64,000 nt of DNA from Janibacter sp. A1S7 (GTDB lineage Bacteria > Actinomycetota > Actinomycetes > Actinomycetales > Dermatophilaceae): the NCBI RefSeq assembly GCF_037198315.1, contig NZ_CP144913.1, positions 620,001 through 684,000 on the forward strand. The letters are read 5' to 3'. The notes beneath the pieces are model-generated. The model was not told the origin of the DNA. It made no database searches and was given only the letters and a program-made list of their open reading frames with translations. Shown one piece after another: positions 53,887-64,000 of the stretch; position 1 is the first letter of the stretch; every line of letters starts with the position of its first letter. The position numbers and the translations under genes are program-made.

Positions 53887-55659
53887 ATGCGGCGCGCGAC
53901 GCGCGGCACCCTCGCTGCCCTGACCACCCTCGCCCTGGCGGGGGCGGTGGGCTGCTCCAGCATCCCCCTCAGCGATCTGACGAACGCCTCCAGCGACGGC
54001 CAGAGCGCGACGACGGCGGCCTCGGGTCAGGTCTCCGGACCGGACGACCGCCTCACGGTCCTCGCCGCAGGACCGGTCCAGGCCTGGGACCCGCAGCGGA
54101 TCACCGACCGTCGCACGGCCGGTTTCGCCTCCCGTACGTGGATGCGCACGCTCACCGCGTACCAGCCGGACTCGGCGCTGTCCGGGCAGCGCACGATCGT
54201 CGGTGACCTCGCGAAGGACACCGGCACCTCGAACAAGACCGCCACCCGCTGGACCTTCGAGATCCGCCCGGGGGTGACCTGGCAGGACGGCTCGACGATC
54301 ACCTGCGAGGACGTGCGCCACGGGGTCGCCCGCTCCTTCGACCCCGAGATCGCCTCGAGCGGCTATGCCCTGACCTACCTCGACATCCCCAAGGAGTCCG
54401 ACGGGTCCTCCACCTACCCCGGGCCGCAGGGCACGAAGGGAGGATCGAAGGAGGCGAAGAAGGCGCAGAAGCTGATCAACGAGGCCGTGGAGTGCCCGGA
54501 CTCCTCGACCGTCGTCTTCCATCTCGCGCAGCCCGTGGGCAACTTCGACGAGATCGTCTCCCTGCCCGAGTTCGCCCCGGTCAAGACCGACCGTCCGGAG
54601 AAGGGAGCGACCTACCGCGCGTTCTCCTCCGGGCCGTATCGACTCAAGGACGACTGGACCCCGTCCGAGGGCGGCACCTGGGTGCGCAACCCCGAGTGGA
54701 AGGCGACGTCGGACCCCCTTCGCCGACCGGGCCCCAACACCATCGTGCACCAGCAGGGAGTCGCCCCCGAGGACGCGCTGAGCACGATCATCGACGGGCA
54801 GGACGGCGGACGCACCCTCGCCCTGGACCCGATGCCGCCGTCCCTGGGTGACGCGATCGACGAGGCGGGGTCGATGGTCCAGTCCGTGGAGACCGACGGC
54901 CAGCTCGTCGACTACCTGGCCGTCAACGTCGAGAGCGAGGCGCTGGCGTCGGTCGAGGTCCGCCGGGCCCTTGCCGTGGCGACCGACCGGGAGGCCTACG
55001 CTGCGAGTATGGACGGGGGGACTGCGACATGGTCGCTGCTGGGCACGGCACTGCCGTCGGCTCACGAGACCGTCCTGGACAAGGGTCCCCACGGCAGCCC
55101 GGACGAGGCGAAGCGGCTGCTCGAGAAGTCGAAGGCCGACGCCCCGATCACGCTGACCCTGGCCCACCGGGACTCCGACCTACTGGCTGCCGCGCTCGAG
55201 GAGCTGCTGCCGGGCTGGAAGGAGGCCGGCTTCGACGTCACGCTGGAGCCGGTCGACGAGAAGGAGTACTTCACGGCGATCTCCTCGCGGTCCCTCGTCG
55301 ACGACCACGACCTGGTCTGGGCGAACTGGGGGCCGGACTACCCGGCGGCGGCGACCGTGCTGCCCCCGCTCTTCGACGACCGGGTCAACCTGTCGAAGAA
55401 GTCGGTCGGTCGTGACTACGGTCAGTACGCCGACAAGGAGATCAACGAGGCCATGGACGACGCGAGCGGTACCCGCGACGACGGCGACCGCGCCAAGGAG
55501 TGGGCGACGATCGACACCACGCTGCTCGAGGACGTGGCCTATGTGCCGTTGAGCCAGAGCCGACTGGTCCAGGTCGCCGGGTCCGAGGTCACCTCGCTGG
55601 TCGCGAACCCCGTCTACGGCGGAGCGCCCGAACTGGGACTCATCGGGGTGGCCGAGTGA
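53887..55659 (+). CDS. family-5 ABC transporter solute-binding lipoprotein, stand-alone
   Basis: The protein has 590 residues. The signal peptide ends in lipobox LAGAVGC, then a Ser/Thr linker and a family-5 domain (SALSGQRTIVGDLAKDTGTS, TWQDGSTITCEDVRHGVARS, VEVRRALAVATDREAY). AGGAGG lies 9 bases before the ATG and only 14 bases separate it from typA. Its stop overlaps mshB. No permease or ATPase is adjacent, so it may serve another transporter such as the one at 46780-50796. Confidence 0.88.
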   Translation: MRRATRGTLAALTTLALAGAVGCSSIPLSDLTNASSDGQSATTAASGQVSGPDDRLTVLAAGPVQAWDPQRITDRRTAGFASRTWMRTLTAYQPDSALSGQRTIVGDLAKDTGTSNKTATRWTFEIRPGVTWQDGSTITCEDVRHGVARSFDPEIASSGYALTYLDIPKESDGSSTYPGPQGTKGGSKEAKKAQKLINEAVECPDSSTVVFHLAQPVGNFDEIVSLPEFAPVKTDRPEKGATYRAFSSGPYRLKDDWTPSEGGTWVRNPEWKATSDPLRRPGPNTIVHQQGVAPEDALSTIIDGQDGGRTLALDPMPPSLGDAIDEAGSMVQSVETDGQLVDYLAVNVESEALASVEVRRALAVATDREAYAASMDGGTATWSLLGTALPSAHETVLDKGPHGSPDEAKRLLEKSKADAPITLTLAHRDSDLLAAALEELLPGWKEAGFDVTLEPVDEKEYFTAISSRSLVDDHDLVWANWGPDYPAAATVLPPLFDDRVNLSKKSVGRDYGQYADKEINEAMDDASGTRDDGDRAKEWATIDTTLLEDVAYVPLSQSRLVQVAGSEVTSLVANPVYGGAPELGLIGVAE

Positions 55660-56528
55660 CTGCCCGCCTGCTGTTCGTCCACGCGCACCCGGACGACGAG
55701 TCACTGGCCACAGGCGTGGCGATCGCCCACCACGTCGCCGCCGGCGACGAGGTGCACGTGCTCACCTGCACCCTCGGGGAGCAGGGTGAGGTCATCCCGC
55801 CGGAGCTGGCCCACCTCGATGCCGACCACGAGGACACCCTCGGCGAGTACCGCCGTGACGAGCTGCGGGCAGCGATGGCCGCCATCGGAGCGCGCCACCG
55901 CGTGCTCGGCGAGGACCTGACGCGCGGACGGGCCTCGCGCTGGCGTGACTCCGGGATGGCCGGCACCGCCGGAGCGCAGCACCCCCGCGCCTGGGTGCGG
56001 GCCGACGACGACGTGGCGGTCGAGGCCGTGACCGAGGTGATCACCGAGATCGAGCCCGACCTCGTCGTCAGCTACGACGCCCACGGGGGTTACGCCCACC
56101 CCGACCACATCCGCACCCACGAGGTGACCCGGTGGGCCGTCTCGGCACTGCCCGAAGGGAGTCGACCGCACCTCTTCGGGACCTTCACCCCGCGCTCGTG
56201 GGCGGTTCAGGACCGTCAGGTCCTCGCCTCGACACCGGGTCTGACCGCGCTCGGCTGGCAGCAGCCGGCGGGGGAGTTCCCCCCTTCGGTCGTCGACGAC
56301 GAGGTCGTGACGCACGCCGTCGTCGACGCCGACGCCGTCAACCAGCAGGTCGCCGCACTGCGGCACCACCGCACCCAGGTCGCGCTCGGACCGGATCGGA
56401 CCTTCGCCCTGTCCAACGACATCGCCGCCCTGCTGTCGGGGCGAGAGGGCTACGCCCGACTGGATCCGGCCACGGGCGAGCCACTGGAGGGCGGCAGCGC
56501 GCCGCGTCGACCCCTGGTGGAGCGATGA
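55656..56528 (+). CDS. mshB: GlcNAc-inositol deacetylase MshB (mycothiol biosynthesis)
   Basis: The protein has 290 residues of the LmbE/PIG-L family. The zinc motif AHPDDE (His11, Asp14) and the HPDH motif (residues 148-151) are complete, and CTLGEQGEVIPPE is typical of MshB. It deacetylates GlcNAc-Ins to GlcN-Ins. The paralogue Mca is the main alternative. The GTG overlaps the preceding stop, and its own stop overlaps the next gene. Confidence 0.88.
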   Translation: MTARLLFVHAHPDDESLATGVAIAHHVAAGDEVHVLTCTLGEQGEVIPPELAHLDADHEDTLGEYRRDELRAAMAAIGARHRVLGEDLTRGRASRWRDSGMAGTAGAQHPRAWVRADDDVAVEAVTEVITEIEPDLVVSYDAHGGYAHPDHIRTHEVTRWAVSALPEGSRPHLFGTFTPRSWAVQDRQVLASTPGLTALGWQQPAGEFPPSVVDDEVVTHAVVDADAVNQQVAALRHHRTQVALGPDRTFALSNDIAALLSGREGYARLDPATGEPLEGGSAPRRPLVER

Positions 56529-57016
56529 GCAGCCGCCTGGAGGACACGAGCCTTCGGTTCGCGATGGGCCACTTCGCCACCGGGATCACGATCGTCACGA
56601 CACTCGAGGACGGCCACGACCACGCGATGACCGCCAACTCGATCACCTCGGTCTCGCTCGAGCCACCACTGGTCCTGGTCTCGGTGCGCAACGACTCCGG
56701 GTGGCTCGCGGCGGTGGAGTCCTCGGGCGTGTGGGGGGTCTCCCTGCTGCCCGAGTCCGGGCGTCCGGCAGCCAGCTGGCTCAGCACCGGTGGCCGGCCG
56801 TTGTACGGGCAGCTGGCACAGATCCCGCACCACCGGGGCGACCTCGGGGTGGCCCTGGTCGACGACTCGCTGGCCACGCTCGAGTGCCGGACGTACTCCG
56901 CCCACGAGGCGGGTGACCACACGCTCGTCGTCGGTGAGGTCGTGGCCTCTCGCGCCGACGCCCGGCGCGACGATCCCCTGATCTACTACCGCAGTCGTTA
57001 CACGAGCACGAGGTGA
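56525..57016 (+). CDS. flavin reductase-like FMN-binding protein
   Basis: The protein has 163 residues and a split-barrel flavin reductase domain. FATGITIVTTLEDGHDHAMT, ANSITSVSLEPPLVLVSVRN and GVSLLPESGRPAAS match the family. It reduces or binds FMN for a partner oxygenase, none of which is adjacent. It overlaps mshB by 4 bases and is 4 bases from the VanW gene. Confidence 0.9.
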   Translation: MSSRLEDTSLRFAMGHFATGITIVTTLEDGHDHAMTANSITSVSLEPPLVLVSVRNDSGWLAAVESSGVWGVSLLPESGRPAASWLSTGGRPLYGQLAQIPHHRGDLGVALVDDSLATLECRTYSAHEAGDHTLVVGEVVASRADARRDDPLIYYRSRYTSTR

Positions 57017-57020
57017 CCGC

Positions 57021-58742
57021 ATGACCCACGACGAGCCCCGGACAGACGGGCAGGAGCACGGCCGCGGCCGTCTCCTTGCCGCCGTCGGCTTCGTGATCCT
57101 CGTGGTCGTGGCGCTCTACGTCGCCGCTGCGTACTACTTCGGGGACCGGGTCCCCGGTGACACCACGGTCGAGGGTGTCGCCATCGGCGGGATGACGCAG
57201 GCCGAGGCCCGCACGGCCCTGAGTGAGGGTCTGGCGGACGAGGCCGCCGAGTCGGTCGTCGTCACGGTCGACGACGAGGAGCGGACCATCGACCCCGCCG
57301 ACGCCGGGCTGTCCTACGACTACGAGGCCTCCCTGGACGGACTGACCGGCTTCAGCCTCAACCCGGTGAACCTGTGGGCTCAGGCCACGGGTGGCATCGA
57401 CCGTGCGGTCGAGGTCGACGTCGACGAGCAGGCACTGGCCACGGCCGTCGACGCGGCCACCGAGGGCATGGACAGCAAACCGGTCGAGGGCACGGTCAAG
57501 CTCGACGGCGCCACCGTCAAGACGCGGGCATCCAAGGCCGGTCTGACCGTGGACCGCGACGAGCTCACCAATGACATCGCAGAGGGTTGGCCGGACCAGC
57601 ACGAGTTCGAGGCGCCGACGAGCCGACCCGAGCCGGAACTGACGCAGACGGAGATCGACACCTTCGTCACGAAGGAGCTGCGGCCACTCATCGCGGGTCC
57701 GGTGACCGTGAAGACCGCCGACCCCGACGGGGGGAAGATCTCCTTCGCGGTCACCCCCGAGCAGCTGGCCCTGGCAGTCTCCGTGACGACGGAGGACGGG
57801 GCGCTCGCCACCACGGTCGATGAGTCCATCGCCGCCGAGGTCACGGCGACCGCCGCGAAGGACTCCGGGGAGTTCCCAGCGGCCGAGGACGCCGTCGTCT
57901 CGCGGTCCGGATCGGGCTTCGACGTCGCTCCCTCGAGCACCGGTCTGACGCTGGTGACCGAGGGGGTGGGAAGCAAGGTCGTCGAGGCGATGGGCACCTC
58001 GGGTGACGAGCGGGTCGTCACGGCGTCGACGACGAAGACGCAGCCGGAGCTGACCACGCAGGAGGCCAAGAACAGCCTCCCCAACGAGACGCTGTCCACC
58101 TTCACCACCTACCTGCCGCCCAACCCGGTCCGCACGGCCAACATCAGGCTGGCGGCACGCACTCTCAACGGGGCGTACGTCGCACCGGGGGAGACCTTCT
58201 CCCTCAACCAGCGCCTCGGCGAGCGCACCGCCGCCAAGGGCTACAAGCAGGCCGGCGTCATCTACAACGGCCGGCTGGCCGAGGACTACGGCGGCGGTAT
58301 CTCCCAGCTGTCGACGACGCTGTTCAACGCCGTCTTCTTCTCCGGGGCGAAGATCGAGGAGTTCCACCCGCACTCCTTCTACATCTCGCGCTACCCCGAG
58401 GGGCGCGAGGCGACGATCTCCTGGCCGAACCTCGACAACCGCTTCACCAATGACACCGGCGCCGGCATCCTCATCGACGCAGCGGTCAACGGCAACGAGG
58501 TCACCGTGACCTTCCACGGCCGCAAGAAGTACGACGACGTCACGGCGGCCAAGAGCCCCCGACGCAACGTCGTCGAGCCGGAGCGGATCACCGACGACAG
58601 CAAGAAGTGCGTCCCGCAGTCGCCGAACCCCGGCTTCACGGTCGACATCACCCGCAACTTCATCCAGGGCGGCAGCACGGTGAAGTCCTCGTCCTTCACC
58701 ACCGTCTACGACGCGGCCGACCACATCGTCTGCACCGGTTGA
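57021..58742 (+). CDS. VanW family protein
   Basis: The protein has 573 residues. A cytosolic N-terminus and one membrane helix (LLAAVGFVILVVVALYVAAA) precede repeated peptidoglycan-binding-4-like domains (TTVEGVAIGGMTQAEARTAL; residues ~45-340). The C-terminal VanW domain has GETFSLNQRLGERT and EDYGGGISQLSTTLFNAVFF. Most of the protein is outside the cell; a cell-wall role is likely but not defined. It converges on the iron ABC operon. Confidence 0.92.
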   Translation: MTHDEPRTDGQEHGRGRLLAAVGFVILVVVALYVAAAYYFGDRVPGDTTVEGVAIGGMTQAEARTALSEGLADEAAESVVVTVDDEERTIDPADAGLSYDYEASLDGLTGFSLNPVNLWAQATGGIDRAVEVDVDEQALATAVDAATEGMDSKPVEGTVKLDGATVKTRASKAGLTVDRDELTNDIAEGWPDQHEFEAPTSRPEPELTQTEIDTFVTKELRPLIAGPVTVKTADPDGGKISFAVTPEQLALAVSVTTEDGALATTVDESIAAEVTATAAKDSGEFPAAEDAVVSRSGSGFDVAPSSTGLTLVTEGVGSKVVEAMGTSGDERVVTASTTKTQPELTTQEAKNSLPNETLSTFTTYLPPNPVRTANIRLAARTLNGAYVAPGETFSLNQRLGERTAAKGYKQAGVIYNGRLAEDYGGGISQLSTTLFNAVFFSGAKIEEFHPHSFYISRYPEGREATISWPNLDNRFTNDTGAGILIDAAVNGNEVTVTFHGRKKYDDVTAAKSPRRNVVEPERITDDSKKCVPQSPNPGFTVDITRNFIQGGSTVKSSSFTTVYDAADHIVCTG

Positions 58743-58745
58743 CCC

Positions 58746-59785
<1,040 letters not shown>

Positions 59786-59789
<4 letters not shown>

Positions 59790-61315
59790 TGCTCGATCCC
59801 GTTCTGTCGAAGCATCAGGGCGGTCAGCGGCGCGGACAACACGATCATCATCGCCGCGTAGGGGGCTGCTGCGACGTAGTCGAACTCGTCGCTGGCCGCC
59901 CAGAAGGCGGTGGCCAGCGTCGAGGTCCCCGTGGGGGCGAGCAGCAGGGTGGCTGTCAGCTCGGTGGCTGCCGCGATCGCGACCAGGGCTGCTCCGGTGA
60001 GCAGGGACGGCAGGATCAGCGGCAGCACGACGCGACGGAAGGTGGTCACCGGCCCGGTGCCCAGGGAGCGGGCGGCCTCACTCAGCTCCGGTGGTGCGGC
60101 GGCCAGCCCGGCGCGCAGGGTGACCATCGCCCGGGGGATGAAGAGGATCGTGTACCCGAGCACGAGGATGTAGGGGCTCTGGTAGATCGCCGGCAGCCAG
60201 GTGATGGTGAGGGTGATCAGCGCCAGGCCGACGACGGCGCCGGGCAGGGAGCTGGCGACATAGGTCGCGCGCTCGAGCAGCAGCGTCCACCCGGTGCGAC
60301 GCCGGCTGAGCAGCCAGGCGCCGGGGAGGGCCATGACGATCGCCAGGGCGGCCGCTGCGAGGGCGAGCGCGATCGACGACCCGGTGGTCTCCAGCAGCGA
60401 GGGTCGGGGGAAGGCGTCGGTGTCGGGTGTCGTGAGGTGGGTGATCAGCCACCGGCCGACGGTGGCCACCGGCACGACGAGGGCGACCAGGACGACGAGG
60501 GCGAGTGCGGCGCCGGCGACGGGGGACCATCGGCCCAGGCGGACGGGGGCGGCGCTGCGGTGCACGCCCCGGCCGACCCGGGAGGTGCGAGCGGTGCCGC
60601 GCAGGAGGTGCTCGAAGGTGAGCACGGTCAGGCACAGCAGGGCCAGGACGAGGGCCAGCAGGCTGCCGCGGTGGCTGTTGAAGCTGACCTCGTACTGCAC
60701 GAGGATCGCGGTCGTGAAGGTCGGGTACCGCATCATCTCGAGCACGCCGAACTCCGCGAGCAGGTGCAGCGCGACCAGGAGTGCGCCGCCGCTCGTGGCG
60801 GGCCGCAACCGGGGCAGGACGGCGCGCCGCCAGGCCGTGAACGGCCCGGCGCCCAGGGCGCGGGCGTCCTCCACCGGCGCCGCGTCGAGGTCACGCAGGA
60901 TGGCGGCGACGGGGAGGTAGACGAAGGGGAAGTACGCGGCGGTCGTCACCAGGGCCGCACCGCCGAGGCCGTCGAGGCCCGGCCAGAGGGAGATCCAGGC
61001 GTAGCTGGCGACGAAGGCGGGGACGGCCAAGGGGGCACCGAGCAGCACGCGCCACACCCCCGCCAGGGGCAGATCGGTCCGCTCGATCAGCCAGGCTGCC
61101 CCGACGCCCAGGACGATGCAGGCCGGCACGGTGACCAGGACGAGGAGGAGCGTGTTGCCCAGCAGCTCTCCGATGTGCGGTCGCAGCAGATAGTCGAGGG
61201 CCGCCGCCGCAGAGGTGCTCGCCCCGTCCGTGGCGACGACGGCGAGGGGAAGGATCGTGATGGCCGCGACGAGGACCGCCGCGGCCGTCACGAGGTGCCT
61301 AGAGGATGCCGGCAT
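59786..61315 (-). CDS. ferric iron ABC transporter permease (FbpB type, fused halves)
   Basis: The protein has 509 residues and about 12 membrane helices in two homologous halves. Each has an EAA loop: EDARALGAGPFTAWRRAVLP and EAARSLGTGPVTTFRRVVLP. This is the one-polypeptide channel of FbpB/SfuB systems. Its start lies 17 bases inside the binding-protein gene, so translation is coupled. Confidence 0.92.
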
Positions 61316-62321
61316 CCGTCATCATCTGCGTGACCTTCTCCGAGTCGAGGGCGAACGGGTCGATGGCGGGAGCCTCCAGGGACTCCAGCGTCGGCAGGTC
61401 CGGGTCGGACGTCGCTCCCTTGGCGACGGCGTACTCCTTGGAGCCGCTCGTCTCGAGGACCTTCTGCCCTTCGTCCGAGAGGATGTAGGCGATGAACTCC
61501 TGCGCCTTCTTCGGGTGCTCGGCGTTCTTCAGCACGCCCGCCGCCGAGAGGCTGACGAAGGCCCCGGGGTCACCGTTCTTGAAGTAGTGCAGCTCGGTGT
61601 TGGCCGAACCGTCCTTCGTCTCGGCCTGATCGCGGTACCAGTAGTAGTGGTAGATGACGCCCATCGGGACCTCGCCGGCGTTGACCGCCTTCATCGTGGC
61701 GACGTTGTGCTTGTAGATCTCGGCGTTCTCCTTCAGGCCATCCAGCCACGCGGCGGTCTTGGCCTCCCCCTGGTCGGCGAGCATGCCGGCGACGATGGCC
61801 TGGAAGTCGGCGCCGGTGGCGCCCGCTCCCCACTGCCCCTCGTACTCCGGCTTCTGCAGGTCCATCAGCGACTCCGGGAGGTCCTCCTCGGCGATCTCGT
61901 CCGGGTTGTAGACCAGGACGGTCGAGCGCGCGGCGACGCTCGTCCAGTCGCCGCTGGAGGGACGGCGGTTCTGCGGCACGAGGTCGAGCGTGGCGCCGTC
62001 GACGGGCGCGAGCAGGTCGTTCTGCTCGACGAGGGTCATCGCCGGGCTGTTCTCGGTGAGGAAGACGTCGGCGGGGGACTGGGCCCCCTCCTCGACGATC
62101 ATGTGGCCCATCGAGGCGTCCTTGCCGGGCCGGACCTGCGTGGCGATCCCGCTGCGCTCCTCGAAGCCCTTCGCCCAGGCCTTGGTGAGGTTGTCGTGCT
62201 GGCTGGAGTAGATCTGCAGCGCGTCCGGGTCGGGTGAGTACCCCTCGTCCGCCCCTCCGCAGGCGGACAGTGCCAGGACGGCGGAGGTCAGGGCGGTGGT
62301 GATCAGGGTGCGGCGACGCAT
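61299..62321 (-). CDS. ferric iron ABC transporter solute-binding lipoprotein (FbpA type)
   Basis: The protein has 340 residues. The signal peptide ends in lipobox ALSAC. Mature sequence ALQIYSSQHDNLTKAW and GAQSPADVFLTENSPAM is typical of iron-binding family-1 proteins, and YHYYWYRDQ supplies the tyrosine pair that binds Fe3+. GGAGGAG precedes ATG 62321. The start lies 19 bases inside the upstream fusion gene. Confidence 0.92.
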   Translation of the reverse strand: MRRRTLITTALTSAVLALSACGGADEGYSPDPDALQIYSSQHDNLTKAWAKGFEERSGIATQVRPGKDASMGHMIVEEGAQSPADVFLTENSPAMTLVEQNDLLAPVDGATLDLVPQNRRPSSGDWTSVAARSTVLVYNPDEIAEEDLPESLMDLQKPEYEGQWGAGATGADFQAIVAGMLADQGEAKTAAWLDGLKENAEIYKHNVATMKAVNAGEVPMGVIYHYYWYRDQAETKDGSANTELHYFKNGDPGAFVSLSAAGVLKNAEHPKKAQEFIAYILSDEGQKVLETSGSKEYAVAKGATSDPDLPTLESLEAPAIDPFALDSEKVTQMMTDAGIL

Positions 62322-64000
62322 GTGGTCTCCTCCGGGTGTCGTCGGGGCTCGGGTGGGGCGATGAGCTCGGTCAGGGCGCGGGTCGGGGGGTGCAGCAGGG
62401 CCCAGGTGAGCACACCGGCGATCAGGGACAGCGCGAGGGCGAGGACCTGGTTGTCGACGTGGGGGTACACCTGGAACTGCACGAGGTAGATGTGCAGCGA
62501 CGCCGTGGCGAGCAGGCCGATGATCGGCGCCAGCAGGCGCGGTACCGGGATCCGCGGTACCAGGGCGAGGACCACGACGGCGGCCACCACGGTCGCACCA
62601 CGGCTGGGGTCGAAGAAGAAGCCGACCATGCCGACCGCGGTGAGGGCGAGGGCGAGCAGACGCTGTCGCCCGGTCGTGGCAACACCCAGCGCCATCCCGA
62701 CCGCGAAGAGCCACAGCACGCTGCCGGGCAGGCCGCTGATCGACCCGGTGGGGTCGGGGATGAGGAGGTAGCGCGGGATCAGGGCGAGACCGGCCAACCC
62801 CATGCTCCACTCCCACGGGGAGCGCAGGTAGGCGCGCCGCAGCACGGGTACGGACACCAGGGCCAGGACGAGCACGACGCAGGCGAGCAGCGCCTCGATG
62901 AACCAGAAGTGCACATGTGGTCCGCGTTCGACCGTGCCGACGAGCCAGTTGACGAGGAAGACGTTCGGCCAGCTGTAGGCGCCGGAGCCCAGGCGCACCG
63001 CGAGCCCGACGAGTACGGCGGGCACGACGAGCGCGATGAGAGCACGCGTCCCGCGGCGACGGTGCTCTGCCGGGTCGGACGAGACGAGGGTGAAGCGGGT
63101 CATCGCCCACCCCGCGATGACGAGGAGGGCGTGTGCTCCACCCGGCCAGCTGACCAGACCGATGTGCGAGGCGCAGATGGCCACCACCGCCGCGGCGCGC
63201 AGCACGACGGGCGTCTCGAGCCGGCTGATGGCGCGGGACCCGCCGTCGGTGTCGCGAGCCAGGTCGGCCAGCGGCCGGCGGTGCCAGTCGGCGGGCAGCG
63301 CGCCCAGGACCTTTTCCAGGCGGACCGAGGTCTGCACCAGGCTGTAGGAGTCGCCGCCCAGGTCGGTGAACGACAGATCTGCGTCCACGTCCTCACGCCC
63401 CAGCGCGGAGGCGACGATCGCGACGACCCGGCCGAGGCGGTCGCCCTCGGGTGGGGCATCCGAGCGGTCGGCGACCTCGAGAGCGCGTCGGCGGCAGCCG
63501 GCCCGATCGGTCTTGCCGTTGGCCAGGCGCGGGAGCTGCGCGACCGGATCGACGACGACGCTGGCGGGGTGCAGTCCCGCGACATCAGCAGCCGCCTGGC
63601 GGACCGTCCGGGCTTCCGCCGCCGTCCCCGACGCAGTGTGGGTGGCCACGAGGGTGACGAGGAGCCGCCGGGCATCGGCGGTGACCACGACGTCGTGCCC
63701 GTCCTCGGACAGTGCGTCGGAGACTCGTCCGAGGTCGATGCGCAGGCCCATGACCTTCGCGACCCGGTCACGCCGGCCGACGATGCGCACCAGCCCGTCG
63801 GAGCTGATGCGCCCGAGGTCACCGGTGCGCAGGGCGGTGGTCATCCGACCCAGGGAGAGCTCGTCGGGGTGCTCGGCATAGCCGAGCATCACCCCGGGAC
63901 CGGTGAAGACCAGTTCACCGACCTCGTCGGTGCCACCCGGCACGTCGTGGTCGAGCCGGACATCGGAGTCCGTGATCGGCGACCCGACGGAGTCGGGGTG
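62303..64000 (-). CDS. adenylation-carrier-membrane acyltransferase-like fusion protein, 5'-truncated
   Basis: The visible ~566 residues are the C-terminal part of a longer protein that continues beyond the window. First is the end of an AMP-binding domain: GELVFTGPGVMLGYA, TGDLGRISSDG, GRRDRVAKVMGLRID and the A10 lysine in LPRLANGKTDR. Then comes an acyl-carrier domain with FTDLGGDSYSLVQ, the phosphopantetheine serine in GGDS. The last ~350 residues are about ten helices resembling acyltransferase-3. The protein could activate an acid, carry it as a thioester and pass it to a membrane-side acceptor. It overlaps the iron-binding protein gene. Confidence 0.8.
   Translation of the reverse strand, partial: HPDSVGSPITDSDVRLDHDVPGGTDEVGELVFTGPGVMLGYAEHPDELSLGRMTTALRTGDLGRISSDGLVRIVGRRDRVAKVMGLRIDLGRVSDALSEDGHDVVVTADARRLLVTLVATHTASGTAAEARTVRQAAADVAGLHPASVVVDPVAQLPRLANGKTDRAGCRRRALEVADRSDAPPEGDRLGRVVAIVASALGREDVDADLSFTDLGGDSYSLVQTSVRLEKVLGALPADWHRRPLADLARDTDGGSRAISRLETPVVLRAAAVVAICASHIGLVSWPGGAHALLVIAGWAMTRFTLVSSDPAEHRRRGTRALIALVVPAVLVGLAVRLGSGAYSWPNVFLVNWLVGTVERGPHVHFWFIEALLACVVLVLALVSVPVLRRAYLRSPWEWSMGLAGLALIPRYLLIPDPTGSISGLPGSVLWLFAVGMALGVATTGRQRLLALALTAVGMVGFFFDPSRGATVVAAVVVLALVPRIPVPRLLAPIIGLLATASLHIYLVQFQVYPHVDNQVLALALSLIAGVLTWALLHPPTRALTELIAPPEPRRHPEETTCVAAP

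Overview
The window comes from the chromosome of a high-GC actinobacterium. Genes are tightly packed, GTG starts and 4-base stop/start overlaps are frequent, and a mycothiol biosynthesis gene (mshB) is present. Together these suggest Micrococcales, perhaps an Intrasporangiaceae/Janibacter-like organism; the family is a guess. I saw no rRNA, tRNA, CRISPR array, transposase or prophage. Every stretch without a gene is under 300 bp. The longest are 34660-34928, 44697-44956 and 7039-7277, and each is described below.

Layout, 1-14 kb: the end of a histidine-utilisation operon (M20 amidohydrolase, hutF, hutI) is followed by a MaoC protein, RmuC, a NUDIX hydrolase, YchF, an SPFH protein, a cation/proton antiporter with an RCK domain, a small NYN/PIN-like protein, a cysteine synthase-like (Cds1) protein and a large unknown protein. 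14-23 kb: an alanine/glycine symporter and a KstD-like flavoprotein are followed by a TetR regulator with an MFS pump. Next comes a two-gene operon, MmgE/PrpD family plus ComA (phosphosulfolactate synthase) family, behind a DtxR/IdeR-like box. Dodecin and a bile-acid-type symporter follow.

23-45 kb: this is a varied accessory stretch. It holds a paired SMR transporter, an isoaspartyl methyltransferase-like protein, a cupredoxin lipoprotein, a DesK/DesR-like two-component system divergent from a DUF6326 protein, a MarR operon with a GNAT, an ArsR-SRPBCC-hydrolase operon with a very clear promoter/operator, a methyltransferase, a rhomboid-like protein, a TehA/SLAC1 channel, a CynX-type MFS, a dCMP-type deaminase, a universal stress protein, pirin and malQ.

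45-64 kb: a complete five-gene oligopeptide ABC operon is followed by a DUF559/AbiEi-like gene bracketed by two 56-bp near-identical repeats. After these come typA, a second family-5 solute-binding lipoprotein, mshB, a flavin reductase and a VanW protein. The window ends with a minus-strand ferric-iron ABC transporter, whose reading frames overlap an unusual adenylation-carrier-membrane fusion protein that runs off the edge.

The most unusual items are the iron-box-controlled PrpD/ComA pair, the repeat-bracketed nuclease-like gene, and the adenylation-carrier-membrane fusion joined to iron uptake.
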